The notes beneath the pieces are model-generated. The model was not told where the DNA came from, did not search any database, and saw nothing but the letters and a program-made list of their open reading frames with translations. A DNA stretch of 64,000 nt from CADCTP01 sp963849885 (lineage in GTDB: Bacteria > Actinomycetota > Actinomycetes > Mycobacteriales > CADCTP01): NCBI GenBank assembly GCA_963849885.1, contig CAWKIV010000006.1:806001-870000 (forward strand), read 5' to 3'. Of this stretch, positions 37,204 to 53,139 are shown in pieces. Positions within the stretch are counted from its first letter, which is position 1. Each line of letters starts with the position of its first letter. Made by a program: the position numbers and the translations under genes.

Positions 37204-37320
37204 GCCCGCGAGTGACGCCCCCAGCCCGCGAGTGACGCCCTCAGCCCGCGAGTGACGTCGTACGCGCCGTCACTCGGCGCCGGCATCCGTCACTCGGCGC
37301 CGGCATCCGTCACTCGGCGC
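37204..37320. repeat. Direct and inverted short repeats between the CGNR gene and rpoC
   Basis: Three copies of CCCGCGAGTGACG (near 37,206, 37,227 and 37,245) are followed by three copies of CGTCACTCGGCGCCGG. Their GAGTGACG and CGTCACTC cores are inverted to each other, so the whole block can fold on itself. It sits directly before the rpoC hairpin in a convergent interval. Confidence 0.75.
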
Positions 37321-37335
37321 CGGGCCCGGACGCCG

Positions 37336-37369
37336 CGAGGGGCGGCTCCCGGGTGGGAGCCGCCCCTCG
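37336..37369. terminator. Convergent hairpin terminator (rpoC / CGNR gene)
   Basis: A 15-bp perfect inverted repeat, CGAGGGGCGGCTCCC and GGGAGCCGCCCCTCG, with a four-base loop, 14 bases past the rpoC stop. Confidence 0.85.
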
Positions 37370-37382
37370 GCGGTCGTACGGC

Positions 37383-41288
<3,906 letters not shown>

Positions 41289-41371
41289 TTGTCCCTCTTT
41301 CAGGGTTGTAGATCCATGGCCGTCGGGTGGGAGGCCGGCCGGTCCCGCTCAGGGACCGGCCGGCGCCGCCG

Positions 41372-44821
<3,450 letters not shown>

Positions 44822-44938
44822 GATGCGTCCTTCCAAGGACAGGCGCCGTCAGTGCGCGCGCAGCCTCGGACCCCCCGGACTTCGCCGGAGGACAGAGCCC
44901 TGGACGGAGCGGGAGGTCAGAGGGCAGCGCAAACTGGC

Positions 44939-44967
44939 AGTGTAGCCGTAACGCACACTGCTGTCGA
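44939..44967 (-). promoter_or_regulatory. Probable rpoB promoter
   Basis: TCGACA (44967-44962) and TACACT (44944-44939) are separated by 17 bases on the minus strand, 118 bases upstream of the rpoB start. This is a strong match to the housekeeping consensus. The surrounding 44822-45153 interval otherwise shows no gene. Confidence 0.7.
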
Positions 44968-45153
44968 GGCCGCCGCCCTTCCCCTGACGTCCACTTCGTG
45001 CGTCAGAGTGACTCGCCGGGCGCGGGACGTCAAGAGCGGACGCGACGGCGTGTTGCGGACTCCCCCGAACAGGGCAGTTCCGGGGCCCGGAGTCCGCCTC
45101 CCGACGGCCCCGCGACCGGTCCGGTGCGGCCCGATCGGCGCTGGTCAGACCCG

Positions 45154-45346
45154 GTGAGAGCGGGTGGGACCGGCCGGCCGCCGTACGGGCGGCGGTCCGG
45201 CTCCGCGGGTCGGGACGCGGACGTGGTCCGGGTCTTCCTCGAGCTGGAGGCGGCCGGCCGGCTCACCCCGCTGCGCCCGCTGGAGGCCGCTGACCCCCGC
45301 GCTGCTGCAGGAGCGGCTCGGGCTGGCCGGCGGCGACGCCCGCTGA
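45154..45346 (+). pseudogene. Frameshifted remnant of an unknown gene
   Basis: Two overlapping frames join into one plausible C-terminus. Frame one gives DVVRVFLELEAAGRLTPLRP then LEA; after one extra base near 45,287 frame two gives LTPALLQERLGLAGGDAR and TGA. Neither half is convincing alone. Upstream of about 45,200 the frame loses protein character, so the start at 45154 is arbitrary. It lies in the 582-base rplL-rpoB interval. Family not recognised. Confidence 0.28.
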
Positions 45347-45359
45347 GCCCGGGGACGCC

Positions 45360-45391
45360 GCTGCCCCGCCCGGCAGGCCGGGCGGGGCAGC
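45360..45391. terminator. Hairpin after rplL (attenuator before rpoB)
   Basis: GCTGCCCCGCCCGGC and GCCGGGCGGGGCAGC form a 15-bp stem with a two-base centre, 12 bases past the rplL stop. Partial termination here commonly sets the ratio of L7/L12 to RNA polymerase in bacteria. Confidence 0.75.
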
Positions 45392-45403
45392 GATCGGGTC
45401 GGG

Positions 45404-45796
45404 CTACTTGAGCGTCACGGTGGCGCCGGCGGCCTCGAGCTGCGCCTTCGCCTTCTCCGCGGCCTCCTTGGTGGCCTTCTCCAGGACGGCCTTCGGCGCA
45501 CCGTCGACCAGGTCCTTGGCCTCCTTCAGGCCGAGGCTGGTCAGCGCGCGCACCTCCTTGATGACCTGGATCTTCTTGTCGCCGGCGGCCTCGAGGACGA
45601 CGTCGAACTCGTCCTGCTCCTCGGCCTGCGGCGCGTCGGTGCCGCCACCGCCGGCGGTCGGCGCGGCCGCCACGGCCACCGGGGCCGCCGCGGTCACCCC
45701 GAAGGTGTCCTCGAACTGCTTCACGAACTCGGACAGCTCGAGCAGCGTCATCTCCTTGAACGCGTCGAGCAGGTCGTCGGTGCTGATCTTCGCCAT
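45404..45796 (-). CDS. rplL: Ribosomal protein L7/L12
   Basis: A 130-residue stalk protein that recruits translation GTPases. N-terminal dimer domain (STDDLLDAFKEMTLLELSEF), an Ala/Pro/Gly hinge (about 55-75), and the C-terminal domain (DKKIQVIKEVRALTSLGLKE). It follows rplJ by 18 bases. Confidence 0.98.
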   Translation of the reverse strand: MAKISTDDLLDAFKEMTLLELSEFVKQFEDTFGVTAAAPVAVAAAPTAGGGGTDAPQAEEQDEFDVVLEAAGDKKIQVIKEVRALTSLGLKEAKDLVDGAPKAVLEKATKEAAEKAKAQLEAAGATVTLK

Positions 45797-45814
45797 GTCG
45801 GCGGTCCTCTCCTC

Positions 45815-46384
45815 TTACTCGGTCGCCGAGTCGGCGGGGTCGGTCGTGTCGGCCGGGGCGGCGCCGCCCTCGGCCTGCTTCTTCTCCTGCAGGGCGGCGG
45901 CGAGCCGCGCGACCTGCGACAGCGGGGCCTGGAACAGGCCGGCCGCCTTGGCCAGCGAGCCCTGCATGGCGCCGGCCAGCTTGGCCAGCAGCACCTCCCG
46001 CGGCTCGACGTCCGCCAGCCGGCGGATCTCGTCCGGGGACAGCGCCTTGCCGTCCAGCACGCCGCCCTTGATCACCAGCAGCGGGTTGGTGCGCGAGAAC
46101 TCGCGCAGGCCCTTGGCCGCCTCGACCGGGTCGCCGCTGATGAAGGCGATCGCGGTGGGCCCGGTGAGCAGCTCGTCCGGGACCGGGAAGCCGGCCTCGG
46201 ACGCCGCCCGCTTGGTCAGGGTGTTCTTCACGACCGCGTACGTCGTGTCGGTGCCGAGCGACCGCCGCAACTGGGTCAGCTGGGCCATGGTCAGCCCGCG
46301 GTACTCGGTCAGCACCGCCGCCGACGAGCCCTGGAACCGCTCGGTGAGCTCGGCGACCGCCGCGGTCTTCTCCTGGTTCGCCAC
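45815..46384 (-). CDS. rplJ: Ribosomal protein L10
   Basis: A 189-residue stalk base. The GTG at 46384 (ANQEKTAAVAELTERFQGSS) follows AGAGAGGAGGC. LTEYRGLTMAQLTQLRRSL is diagnostic. The C-terminal helix carries the L7/L12 binding sites. In many bacteria L10-L12 represses its own leader, and such a leader is visible here. Confidence 0.97.
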   Translation of the reverse strand: MANQEKTAAVAELTERFQGSSAAVLTEYRGLTMAQLTQLRRSLGTDTTYAVVKNTLTKRAASEAGFPVPDELLTGPTAIAFISGDPVEAAKGLREFSRTNPLLVIKGGVLDGKALSPDEIRRLADVEPREVLLAKLAGAMQGSLAKAAGLFQAPLSQVARLAAALQEKKQAEGGAAPADTTDPADSATE

Positions 46385-46565
46385 GTGCCTCCTCTCTGTG
46401 CTCGGGCCGGTCGGCTCGGGCCCGGGAACGAGAGACGCCCCGGCGCAGGGCGCACGGGGCGTGGCGCGGCTGGGCCGCGGCGGCACCGTCCATCCTGCGC
46501 GGGTCGCCCGTCTCGCGACGGGACCTTCGGCTGGGCGGACCCAGCGACCGGCGGTCTTCGGTGGA
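46385..46565 (-). ncRNA. L10 leader (ribosomal protein autoregulatory RNA)
   Basis: The ~180 bases upstream of rplJ contain the features I expect of actinobacterial L10 leaders: AAGACCGCCGGTCGCTGGGT, then CCGAAGGTCCCGTCGCGAGA, then ACCCGCGCAGGATGGACGG, and a final GACGCCCC/GGGGCGTC hairpin before the ribosome site. The kink-turn/L10 site is inferred from family knowledge and not folded here. Confidence 0.7.
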
Positions 46566-46579
46566 ACTAGCAGCACATG

Positions 46580-47743
46580 TTACACGGGCGGGCGGAGGGT
46601 CCCGTCCGCGGCGATGCGGGTGGCGGTCCGGCCGAAGTCCTCCCGGGACAGCCGGGCCACCAGCGCGACCGCGGCCCGCTCCGGGTCCGGCTCGGCGTAG
46701 CCGGGCGCGACCTGCCGGGTCGGCAGCAGCCGCCCGGCCCGCCACTCCCCGTCCGCCGCGAAGGTCAGGTGCAGCACCGCGGTCGTCCCGGTGACCCCGG
46801 CCGAGGACAGGGTGCGGTAGCCGACCAGGTTGCCCACCGAGTACGCCACCGGCCGGCCCTCGACCGTCTCCATCCCCCGCACGACGTGCGGGCCGGCGCC
46901 GAGCACGGCGTGCGCCCCGGCCGCGATCGCGGTGCGGGCGAAGGCGCGCAGGTCGCCCCGGTCCTCGCCGAAGGCGGTCTCCCGGCCGGCCGGCACGTGC
47001 AGCGCGCCCGCCCCCTCGGCCCCGCCGTGGAAGACGACCACCACCACGTCCGCGGCCGCGGCGGCCCGGCCGACCAGCTCCCGGACCGCGGCCGGGTCGT
47101 TCAGCGGCGCGGCCCAGCCGTACGGGGCGAAGCCGACGACCGCGACCCGGATCCCGCGCACGGTCCGGACCGCGACGTCGTCCGGGCCGCCGGTGACCGC
47201 GAGGCCGACCCCGCGGACCGCGGCCCGGGTCTCGGCCAGCCCGGCCGGGCCGAAGTCGTGGCTGTGGTTGTTGGCCACGCTGAGCACGTCGTAGCCGGCG
47301 TCGGCGAACAGCCGCGCGTACTCCGGCGGGCTGCGGAAGGCGACGCAGTCCTCGCTGCCCGGCTCGCACTTGGTGCTGGTCGTGACCCGGGTGAGCGTGC
47401 CCTCCAGGTTGCCGATCATCACGTCCGGGCGGCGCAGCAACGGCGTCACGTCGCGCAGCAGCCGGCCGGGGTCGGGCGGCAGCCCGCGGTCCACGCTGGC
47501 CGGCACCGCGTCGCCGGACCAGCCGACGGTGACGGTCGGCGGGGGCGGCGGCGTCGGGCTCGGGGTGGTCGGCGCGGGCGTGCTCGGCGCGGCCGCCGTG
47601 GTCGCCGCCGGCGGCGGGGCGGGGGCCGGGTCGTCGCCGCCGCAGCCGGCCACCACCAGGACGGCGGCGGGCAGCAGCACCCTTGCCAGCCGCCGGCGGG
47701 CGCGCCGGGCCGGGGTCCGGTCGGCCTCCCCGGGCGCCTGCAC
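46580..47743 (-). CDS. CapA-like lipoprotein, metallophosphatase fold
   Basis: A 387-residue protein with a lipoprotein signal (lipobox VVAGC, C34) and a Pro/Thr/Ala-rich linker (about 40-72). The CapA/PGA_cap domain follows: IGNLEGTLTRVT, YDVLSVANNHSHDFGPAGLA, VVFHGGAEGAG and GPHVVRGME. These carry the Asn/His metal-type residues of the family. CapA proteins are linked to poly-gamma-glutamate export, but many actinobacterial members have unknown roles. The gene sits between rplA and the L10 leader, an insertion into a normally continuous ribosomal cluster. Confidence 0.85.
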   Translation of the reverse strand: MQAPGEADRTPARRARRRLARVLLPAAVLVVAGCGGDDPAPAPPPAATTAAAPSTPAPTTPSPTPPPPPTVTVGWSGDAVPASVDRGLPPDPGRLLRDVTPLLRRPDVMIGNLEGTLTRVTTSTKCEPGSEDCVAFRSPPEYARLFADAGYDVLSVANNHSHDFGPAGLAETRAAVRGVGLAVTGGPDDVAVRTVRGIRVAVVGFAPYGWAAPLNDPAAVRELVGRAAAAADVVVVVFHGGAEGAGALHVPAGRETAFGEDRGDLRAFARTAIAAGAHAVLGAGPHVVRGMETVEGRPVAYSVGNLVGYRTLSSAGVTGTTAVLHLTFAADGEWRAGRLLPTRQVAPGYAEPDPERAAVALVARLSREDFGRTATRIAADGTLRPPV

Positions 47744-47796
47744 GCGGCCAGGCTAGGGCACGCGGTCAGATCCCGGGGGCACCGCGGGAACGCGAC

Positions 47797-47824
47797 AGGC
47801 GCCCCCGGACATCCGGGGGCGCCT
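47797..47824. terminator. Hairpin terminator after rplA
   Basis: AGGCGCCCCCGGA and TCCGGGGGCGCCT form a 13-bp stem around CA, 17 bases past the rplA stop on the minus strand. Confidence 0.8.
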
Positions 47825-47841
47825 GGCGCGGAGCCGATCGG

Positions 47842-48561
47842 TCAGGCCGAGGCGGCGTCCTCGGCCAGCAGGTTGCGGGTCTGGTTGGGGTCGACCGGGA
47901 TGCCCGGGCCCATCGTGGTGGTGAAGGTGACCTTCCTCAGGTACTTGCCCTTCGCCGTCGCCGGCTTGGCCCGGGTGACCTCGTCGAGGGCGGCCGCGTA
48001 GTTTTCCACCAGCCGCTCGACCGGGAAGCTGGCCTTGCCGATCACCAGGTGCAGGTTGGACTGCTTGTCCACCTTGAAGGTGATCTTGCCGCCCTTGATG
48101 TCGGCCACCGCCTTGGCCACGTCCATGGTCACGGTGCCGGTCTTCGGGTTGGGCATCAGGCCGCGCGGGCCGAGGATGCGGGCGATCCGGCCGACCTTGG
48201 ACATCTGGTCGGGGGTCGCGATGGCCGCGTCGAAGTCCAGGAAGCCCTCCTGGACCCGGGCGATCAGGTCCTCCGCGCCGACCACGTCGGCGCCGGCGGC
48301 CTCGGCCTCGGCGGCCTTGTCGCCGGCGGCGAAGACGATCACCCGGGCGGTCTTGCCGGTGCCGTGCGGCAGGTTGACCGTGCCGCGGACCATCTGGTCG
48401 GCCTTGCGGGGGTCGACGCCGAGCCGCATGGCGACCTCGACGGTCGCGTCGTACTTGGTCGTCGAGGTCTCCTTGGCCAGCTTCGCCGCCTCGAGCGGGG
48501 TGTGCAGGCGGCTCTTGTCGACCTGCTCGGCCGCCTGCCGGTACGCCTTGCTGCGCTTCAC
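47842..48561 (-). CDS. rplA: Ribosomal protein L1
   Basis: A 239-residue L1-stalk protein. MKRSKAYRQAAEQVDKSRLH starts it; GPRGLMPNPKTGTVTMDVAK is diagnostic. In E. coli L1 represses the L11 operon. Its ATG lies 131 bases after rplK, a gap filled by a palindromic repeat. Confidence 0.98.
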   Translation of the reverse strand: MKRSKAYRQAAEQVDKSRLHTPLEAAKLAKETSTTKYDATVEVAMRLGVDPRKADQMVRGTVNLPHGTGKTARVIVFAAGDKAAEAEAAGADVVGAEDLIARVQEGFLDFDAAIATPDQMSKVGRIARILGPRGLMPNPKTGTVTMDVAKAVADIKGGKITFKVDKQSNLHLVIGKASFPVERLVENYAAALDEVTRAKPATAKGKYLRKVTFTTTMGPGIPVDPNQTRNLLAEDAASA

Positions 48562-48615
48562 TGTCTCTCCTCAGTGGTCATGGCGGACCCCGGTCGGGGC
48601 CCTCCCACGCTTGCT

Positions 48616-48679
48616 CGCCGATCTTGGTCAGCTCAACGTCGAGAACGCTCCCGGGACGTTGACTCAACCAAGATCGGCG
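48616..48679. repeat. Dispersed palindromic element, copy 1
   Basis: Arms CGCCGATCTTGGTCAGCTCA (continuing ACGTC) and GACGTTGACTCAACCAAGAT (continuing CGGCG) face each other across 14 bases, with three mismatches. The right arm is nearly identical to that of a second copy at 60744-60807. This copy fills the rplK-rplA gap and could fold in the message between them. Confidence 0.85.
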
Positions 48680-48692
48680 GGGGGTGGAACGG

Positions 48693-49124
48693 TCAGTCGC
48701 GGACGGTGATGCCCATCGAGCGGGCGGTGCCGGCGATGATCTTCTCGGCCTGGTCGAGGTCGGTCGCGTTGAGGTCGGGCAGCTTGGTCTGCGCGATCTC
48801 CCGGACCTGGTCCCGGCTGACCGTGGCGACCTTGGTCTTGTGCGGCTCGCCGGAGCCCTTCTCCACGCCCGCCGCGGCCAGCAGCAGCCGGGCCGCCGGC
48901 GGGGTCTTGGTCACGAAGGTGAACGAGCGGTCCTCGTACACCGAGATCTCGACCGGCACGACCTGGCCGCGCTGCGCCTCGGTGGCCGCGTTGTACTGCT
49001 TGCAGAACTCCATGATGTTGACGCCGTGCTGGCCCAGCGCCGGACCGACCGGCGGGGCGGGCGTCGCCACGCCGGCCTTGATCTGCAGCTTGATGACCGC
49101 GGTGAGCTTCCTCTTGGGGGGCAC
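48693..49124 (-). CDS. rplK: Ribosomal protein L11
   Basis: A 143-residue GTPase-centre protein and thiopeptide target. KAGVATPAPPVGPALGQHGV is the conserved proline-rich N-domain; the C-domain binds 23S rRNA. It follows nusG by 12 bases. Confidence 0.98.
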   Translation of the reverse strand: MPPKRKLTAVIKLQIKAGVATPAPPVGPALGQHGVNIMEFCKQYNAATEAQRGQVVPVEISVYEDRSFTFVTKTPPAARLLLAAAGVEKGSGEPHKTKVATVSRDQVREIAQTKLPDLNATDLDQAEKIIAGTARSMGITVRD

Positions 49125-49136
49125 GTCTTCTCTTTC

Positions 49137-49856
49137 CTAGATCTTGGAAACCTGGTTGAACGACAGCTCGACGGGCGTCTCGCGGCCGAAGATGGAGACC
49201 AGCACCTTGACCTTCTGCGCGTCCGGGCTGATCTCCGAGATGGTGGCGGGCAGGGTGGCGAACGGGCCGTCCATGACGGTGACCGACTCGCCCACCTCGA
49301 AGTCGACGACCTTGACCTGCGGCCGCTCCGCCTTCTTCTGGGTCGCCGGGGCGAGGATCTTGACCACCTCGTCCAGCGACAGCGGGGACGGCCGGGAGGT
49401 CGCGCCGACGAACCCGGTCACCCCCGGGGTGTTGCGCACCGCGCCCCACGACTCGTCGTTGAGGTCCATCCGGACCAGGATGTAGCCGGGGAAGACCTTG
49501 CGCTGGACCTGCTGGCGCTTGCCATTCTTGACCTCGGTGACCTCTTCGGTCGGCACCTCGACCTGGAAGATGAAGTCCTCCATGTCCAGGGAGGCGATCC
49601 GGCTCTCCAGGTTGGTCTTCACCTTGTTCTCATAGCCGGCGTACGAGTGCACGACGTACCAGTCGCCGGGGGCGACCTGCAGGGCGCGGCGCAGCTCGGC
49701 GGCCGGGTCCTCCTCGACGTCGGCCTCGACCTCGGCCTCGGGCTCGGTCGGGGCGGTCGCGTCCGCCGCGGCGTCGGGGTCGCCGGCCGGCGGCGCGCCG
49801 GCAGCGTCGAGCTGCTCGTCCTCCACCGGGAGGCCGGTCTCGTCGAGCTGGGACAC
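49137..49856 (-). CDS. nusG: Transcription elongation factor NusG
   Basis: A 239-residue protein. An acidic Ala/Asp/Glu extension (about 1-58) precedes the NGN domain (DWYVVHSYAGYENKVKTNLE, GYILVRMDLNDESW) and a KOW domain (VGESVTVMDGPFATLPATIS). The GTG at 49856 has GGAAGAGAG upstream. The acidic extension is usual in actinobacteria. Confidence 0.97.
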   Translation of the reverse strand: MSQLDETGLPVEDEQLDAAGAPPAGDPDAAADATAPTEPEAEVEADVEEDPAAELRRALQVAPGDWYVVHSYAGYENKVKTNLESRIASLDMEDFIFQVEVPTEEVTEVKNGKRQQVQRKVFPGYILVRMDLNDESWGAVRNTPGVTGFVGATSRPSPLSLDEVVKILAPATQKKAERPQVKVVDFEVGESVTVMDGPFATLPATISEISPDAQKVKVLVSIFGRETPVELSFNQVSKI

Positions 49857-49930
49857 GCGGGAACTCTCTTCCGTCGGTGCGGGCCGGGCGCGGGGCGCCG
49901 GTGCGCTGCTGTCAGGTGCTGCGGGGGCGG

Positions 49931-50191
49931 TCAGGCGAAGACCCAGGTCACCAGCTTCGCGAACCCGATGTCCATGCCGGTCACCAGCGCCACCATGACC
50001 GAGACGAACACGATGACCACCGTCGTGTAGGTCACCAGCTCCTTGCGGGTCGGCCAGATGACCTTGCTGAGCTCTGCGACGACCTCGCGGAAGAACCGGG
50101 ACAGGCGGGCGACCGGGCCGCCCCGGGTCCGGGCAGCCGCCTTCGACGGCCTGGCCGGCTTGTCCGGCGAAGCGTCCCGGGTCTGGGTCAC
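49931..50191 (-). CDS. secE: Preprotein translocase subunit SecE
   Basis: An 86-residue, single-helix SecE. A basic N-terminus is followed by RFFREVVAELSKVIWPTRKE and one membrane helix. The GTG at 50191 has GAGGAGA upstream; the longer open frame above it reads through tRNA-Trp and is not coding. Confidence 0.95.
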   Translation of the reverse strand: MTQTRDASPDKPARPSKAAARTRGGPVARLSRFFREVVAELSKVIWPTRKELVTYTTVVIVFVSVMVALVTGMDIGFAKLVTWVFA

Positions 50192-50249
50192 GAGGGTCTC
50201 CTCGGTCGGTGTGCGTGCGGGCCGGCGGCGCCGGTGGGCACCGCGAGCG

Positions 50250-50322
50250 CAGGGGCGACAGGACTCGAACCTGCAACAACCGGTTTTGGAGACCGGGACT
50301 CTGCCAATTGAGCTACGCCCCT
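50250..50322 (-). tRNA. trpT: tRNA-Trp (anticodon CCA)
   Basis: The acceptor AGGGGCG pairs with CGCCCCT, with discriminator G at 50250. The D arm is GCTCAATTGGCAGAGT, the anticodon loop CTCCAAA carries CCA, and the T arm GCAGGTTCGAGTCCTGT is intact. No CCA tail is encoded. The position before secE is typical of actinobacteria. Confidence 0.95.
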
Positions 50323-50435
50323 CCGGACCGGCCGGTCCTGCCCATGCTGGCGCAGGGGCCTGCCACCCCAGATCGGACAGTGTACGCACCGTCCCCCGGC
50401 GCACCAAGTCGCGAGCGCGCTGTCAGGATGGGGTC

Positions 50436-51638
50436 ATGGGAGCACGCGTGTCCGACCGGATCGGGTCGATCGCGGAGTCGGCGACCCTCGCCGTCGACGC
50501 CAAGGCCAAGGCGCTCAAGGCGGCCGGGCGGCCGGTGATCGGCTTCGGCGCCGGTGAGCCGGACTTCCCCACCCCGGCGCCGATCGTGGCCGCGGCGGCC
50601 GAGGCCTGCCTCGACCCCCGCAACCACCGCTACACGCCGGCGGCCGGGCTGCCGGAGCTGCGCGAGGCGATCGCGGCGAAGACCGCGCGGGACTCCGGGC
50701 TGAGGGTGCCGGCCAGCCGGGTCCTGGTCACCAACGGCGGCAAGCAGGCGGTCTACCAGGCCTTCGCCACGCTGCTCGACCCGGGCGACGAGGTGCTGCT
50801 CCCGGCGCCGTACTGGACGACCTACCCGGAGGCGATCGCGCTGGCCGGCGGGGTGCCGGTGGCGGTGCCGGCGGACGAGTCCACCGGCTACCTGGTCGGC
50901 GTCGAGCAGCTGGAGGCGGCCCGCACGCCGCGGACCAAGGTGCTGCTGTTCTGCTCGCCGTCCAACCCGACCGGCGCGGTCTACCCGCCCGAGCAGGTCG
51001 AGGCGATCGGCCGGTGGGCGGCCGGGGCCGGGATCTGGGTGGTCACCGACGAGATCTACGAGCACCTGACGTACGGCGACGCCCGGCACGTGTCGATGCC
51101 GGTGGTCGCGCCGGAGATCGCGGACCGGTGCGTGGTGGTCAACGGGGTGGCGAAGACGTACGCGATGACCGGCTGGCGGGTCGGCTGGATGCTCGGCCCG
51201 GCCGACGTGATCAAGGCCGCGGCCAACCTGCAGTCCCACCTGACCAGCAACGTGGCCAACGTGCCGCAGCGGGCCGCGCTGGCCGCGGTGAGCGGCGACC
51301 TGACCGCGGTGCACGAGATGCGGGCCGCGTTCGACCGGCGCCGGCAGACCATCGTCCGGATGCTGCGCGAGGTGCCGGGGGTGGAGTGCCCGGAGCCGCT
51401 CGGCGCGTTCTACGTCTACCCGTCGGTGCGCGGGCTGCTCGGCCGCGAGCTGCGCGGCCGCACGCCGGCGACCAGCGCCGAGCTGGCCGAGCTGATCCTG
51501 GACGAGGCCGAGGTCGCGGTGGTGCCGGGCGAGGCCTTCGGCACCCCGGGCTACCTCCGGCTGTCGTACGCGCTGGGCGACGACGACCTGGCCGAGGGGA
51601 TCACCCGCCTCCAGAAGCTGGCGGCGGAGGCTCGTTAG
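50436..51638 (+). CDS. Aspartate-type PLP aminotransferase
   Basis: A 400-residue fold-type I class I aminotransferase. K240 in GVAKTYAMTGWRVGWM forms the internal aldimine. N177 (SPSNPTGA), D205 and Y208 (TDEIYEH) bind PLP, and a late Arg in YLRLSYA binds the substrate carboxylate. The closest familiar group is bacterial aspartate aminotransferase of the aspC/aatA Ib type; exact substrate is uncertain. The ATG at 50436 fits the family start. Its stop overlaps the convergent gene by three bases (50636-type TTAG overlap at 51635-51638). Confidence 0.92.
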   Translation: MGARVSDRIGSIAESATLAVDAKAKALKAAGRPVIGFGAGEPDFPTPAPIVAAAAEACLDPRNHRYTPAAGLPELREAIAAKTARDSGLRVPASRVLVTNGGKQAVYQAFATLLDPGDEVLLPAPYWTTYPEAIALAGGVPVAVPADESTGYLVGVEQLEAARTPRTKVLLFCSPSNPTGAVYPPEQVEAIGRWAAGAGIWVVTDEIYEHLTYGDARHVSMPVVAPEIADRCVVVNGVAKTYAMTGWRVGWMLGPADVIKAAANLQSHLTSNVANVPQRAALAAVSGDLTAVHEMRAAFDRRRQTIVRMLREVPGVECPEPLGAFYVYPSVRGLLGRELRGRTPATSAELAELILDEAEVAVVPGEAFGTPGYLRLSYALGDDDLAEGITRLQKLAAEAR

Positions 51639-53086
51639 GGCAGGGCGCCGGCGGTCCGGAGCACTTCCACGGCGGCGGGGAGGTCGGCGAGGGCGCGCTG
51701 CAGGTCGGCGGGGCGGGCGATCCGCCAGGCGTTGGCGTTGACGTAGCAGCGGATCGCCGCGTCGAAGCGGGCCGCGCCGGCGGCCTCCCGGGCGCCCGCG
51801 ATCGCGGCCGAGCCCTTGCCGTACGTGGTCGTGTAGTAGGAGTTCTCGTCCGACCCGTACGAGGTCGCCGAGGCGCCGACCCGGCCGGGCAGGGCGAGCG
51901 CCCGGTCGCTGGAGCTGCCGTCCACCACTTCCTGCGCCCAGCTGGCGAACGCCTCGTCCAGCCACGGGTCGCGGACCTGCGAGTTGCCGACCATGCCGTA
52001 GAACCACTGGTGGGCCACCTCGTGCACGGTGACCAGCCGGCTGTCGTCGAGCATGAGGATCGACCCCGGATACTCGATGCCGCCGCCGCCGAGCGGCAGC
52101 CGGGCCAGGTTGATCACCGGGTAGGGCGGCGGGCCGAACCGGCGGGACAGCTCCCGCACGGCCCGCTCGGCCTCGGCCAGCAGCGTGGCCGGCGCGGTGC
52201 CCTGCGGGGTGCCGACCACCACCTTGGTGCCCGCCACCGACCGCTCGGCCAGCGTGAACGGGCCGACCGCCACGCTGACGTCCCGGGCCCGGTCGGCCAC
52301 CGCGTGCCAGCGCCGGCGGCCGTTGCCGGCGGCCGCCGGCGGGTCCTGGGTGCCGCTGCTGAGCACGGAGTACGCGGCCGGCGCGGTCACGGTCAGGTCC
52401 ACCGCGGCGGCCTCGCTGGTCGCGCTCTCGGCGGTGAACTGCAGCATCGGCTCCCGGTGCCAGCCGACCCCGCGCTCCCAGGCGAGCAGCGGCTGCCCGC
52501 TGCCCCACCAGGCGTACTGCTGGAGCCGGCCGAACCGGTCGAACGCCTGCCGGCCGAGCGTGAGGGTGAAGCCGACCTCCGCGGTGACCTGCTGCCCGGC
52601 CGGCACCTCGCGGCCCAGCGGGACCACCAGCACGCCGCCCTGGGTGCTGCCGGCCGCGCCGGCCGGCTCCACCCGGAACGCCCCGCCGGCCGGGGTCGCG
52701 GTCGCCGAGGTCACCTGGATGCCGTTGCCCTCGGCCACCGACGGCGCGGTGTTCGCGGTCAGCCGGAAGACCACCTCGGTCACCGGCAGGTCGGGCGTGA
52801 AGGTGACCTTCTCGGTGCCGCGGACGGTGGCCAGGTCCTCGGCGAGGTCGAAGGTCAGCGCGATCCGGGGCCGGCCCGGGTCCGGCGCGGCGTAGCTCGC
52901 CGGGCAGCTGGCGGTGCCGGCGGCCGGGGGCGGCGCGCTGGACGAGCCGGACGGGCCGGCCGTCCCGCGGGCGTCCAGGAACGTGCCGGCACTGGCGGAG
53001 CAGCCGGCCGCGAGCGCGGCGGCCAGCGCGAGGGCGGCGAGACGGCGCGCCCGGGCGGCGGCCCGGCGCGGGAACGGTGAGGCCAT
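51635..53086 (-). CDS. Lipoprotein M1-family metallopeptidase
   Basis: A 483-residue predicted lipoprotein (basic start, lipobox LAAGC, C29). The M1 zinc motif is H355-E-V-A-H359 with E378 in WLDEA. Upstream GGGGIEYPGS occupies the place of the exopeptidase GAMEN loop, as in membrane M1-like proteins. The C-terminal helical domain is short, so substrate range is unclear. Expected on the outer face of the membrane. It is convergent with the aminotransferase and 53 bases downstream of hadB. Confidence 0.88.
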   Translation of the reverse strand: MASPFPRRAAARARRLAALALAAALAAGCSASAGTFLDARGTAGPSGSSSAPPPAAGTASCPASYAAPDPGRPRIALTFDLAEDLATVRGTEKVTFTPDLPVTEVVFRLTANTAPSVAEGNGIQVTSATATPAGGAFRVEPAGAAGSTQGGVLVVPLGREVPAGQQVTAEVGFTLTLGRQAFDRFGRLQQYAWWGSGQPLLAWERGVGWHREPMLQFTAESATSEAAAVDLTVTAPAAYSVLSSGTQDPPAAAGNGRRRWHAVADRARDVSVAVGPFTLAERSVAGTKVVVGTPQGTAPATLLAEAERAVRELSRRFGPPPYPVINLARLPLGGGGIEYPGSILMLDDSRLVTVHEVAHQWFYGMVGNSQVRDPWLDEAFASWAQEVVDGSSSDRALALPGRVGASATSYGSDENSYYTTTYGKGSAAIAGAREAAGAARFDAAIRCYVNANAWRIARPADLQRALADLPAAVEVLRTAGALP

Positions 53087-53139
53087 CGTGCTGCGAACGA
53101 GCCGGCGGGCGCGGAGGTGCCCGCCGCGCGGGACCGGGC

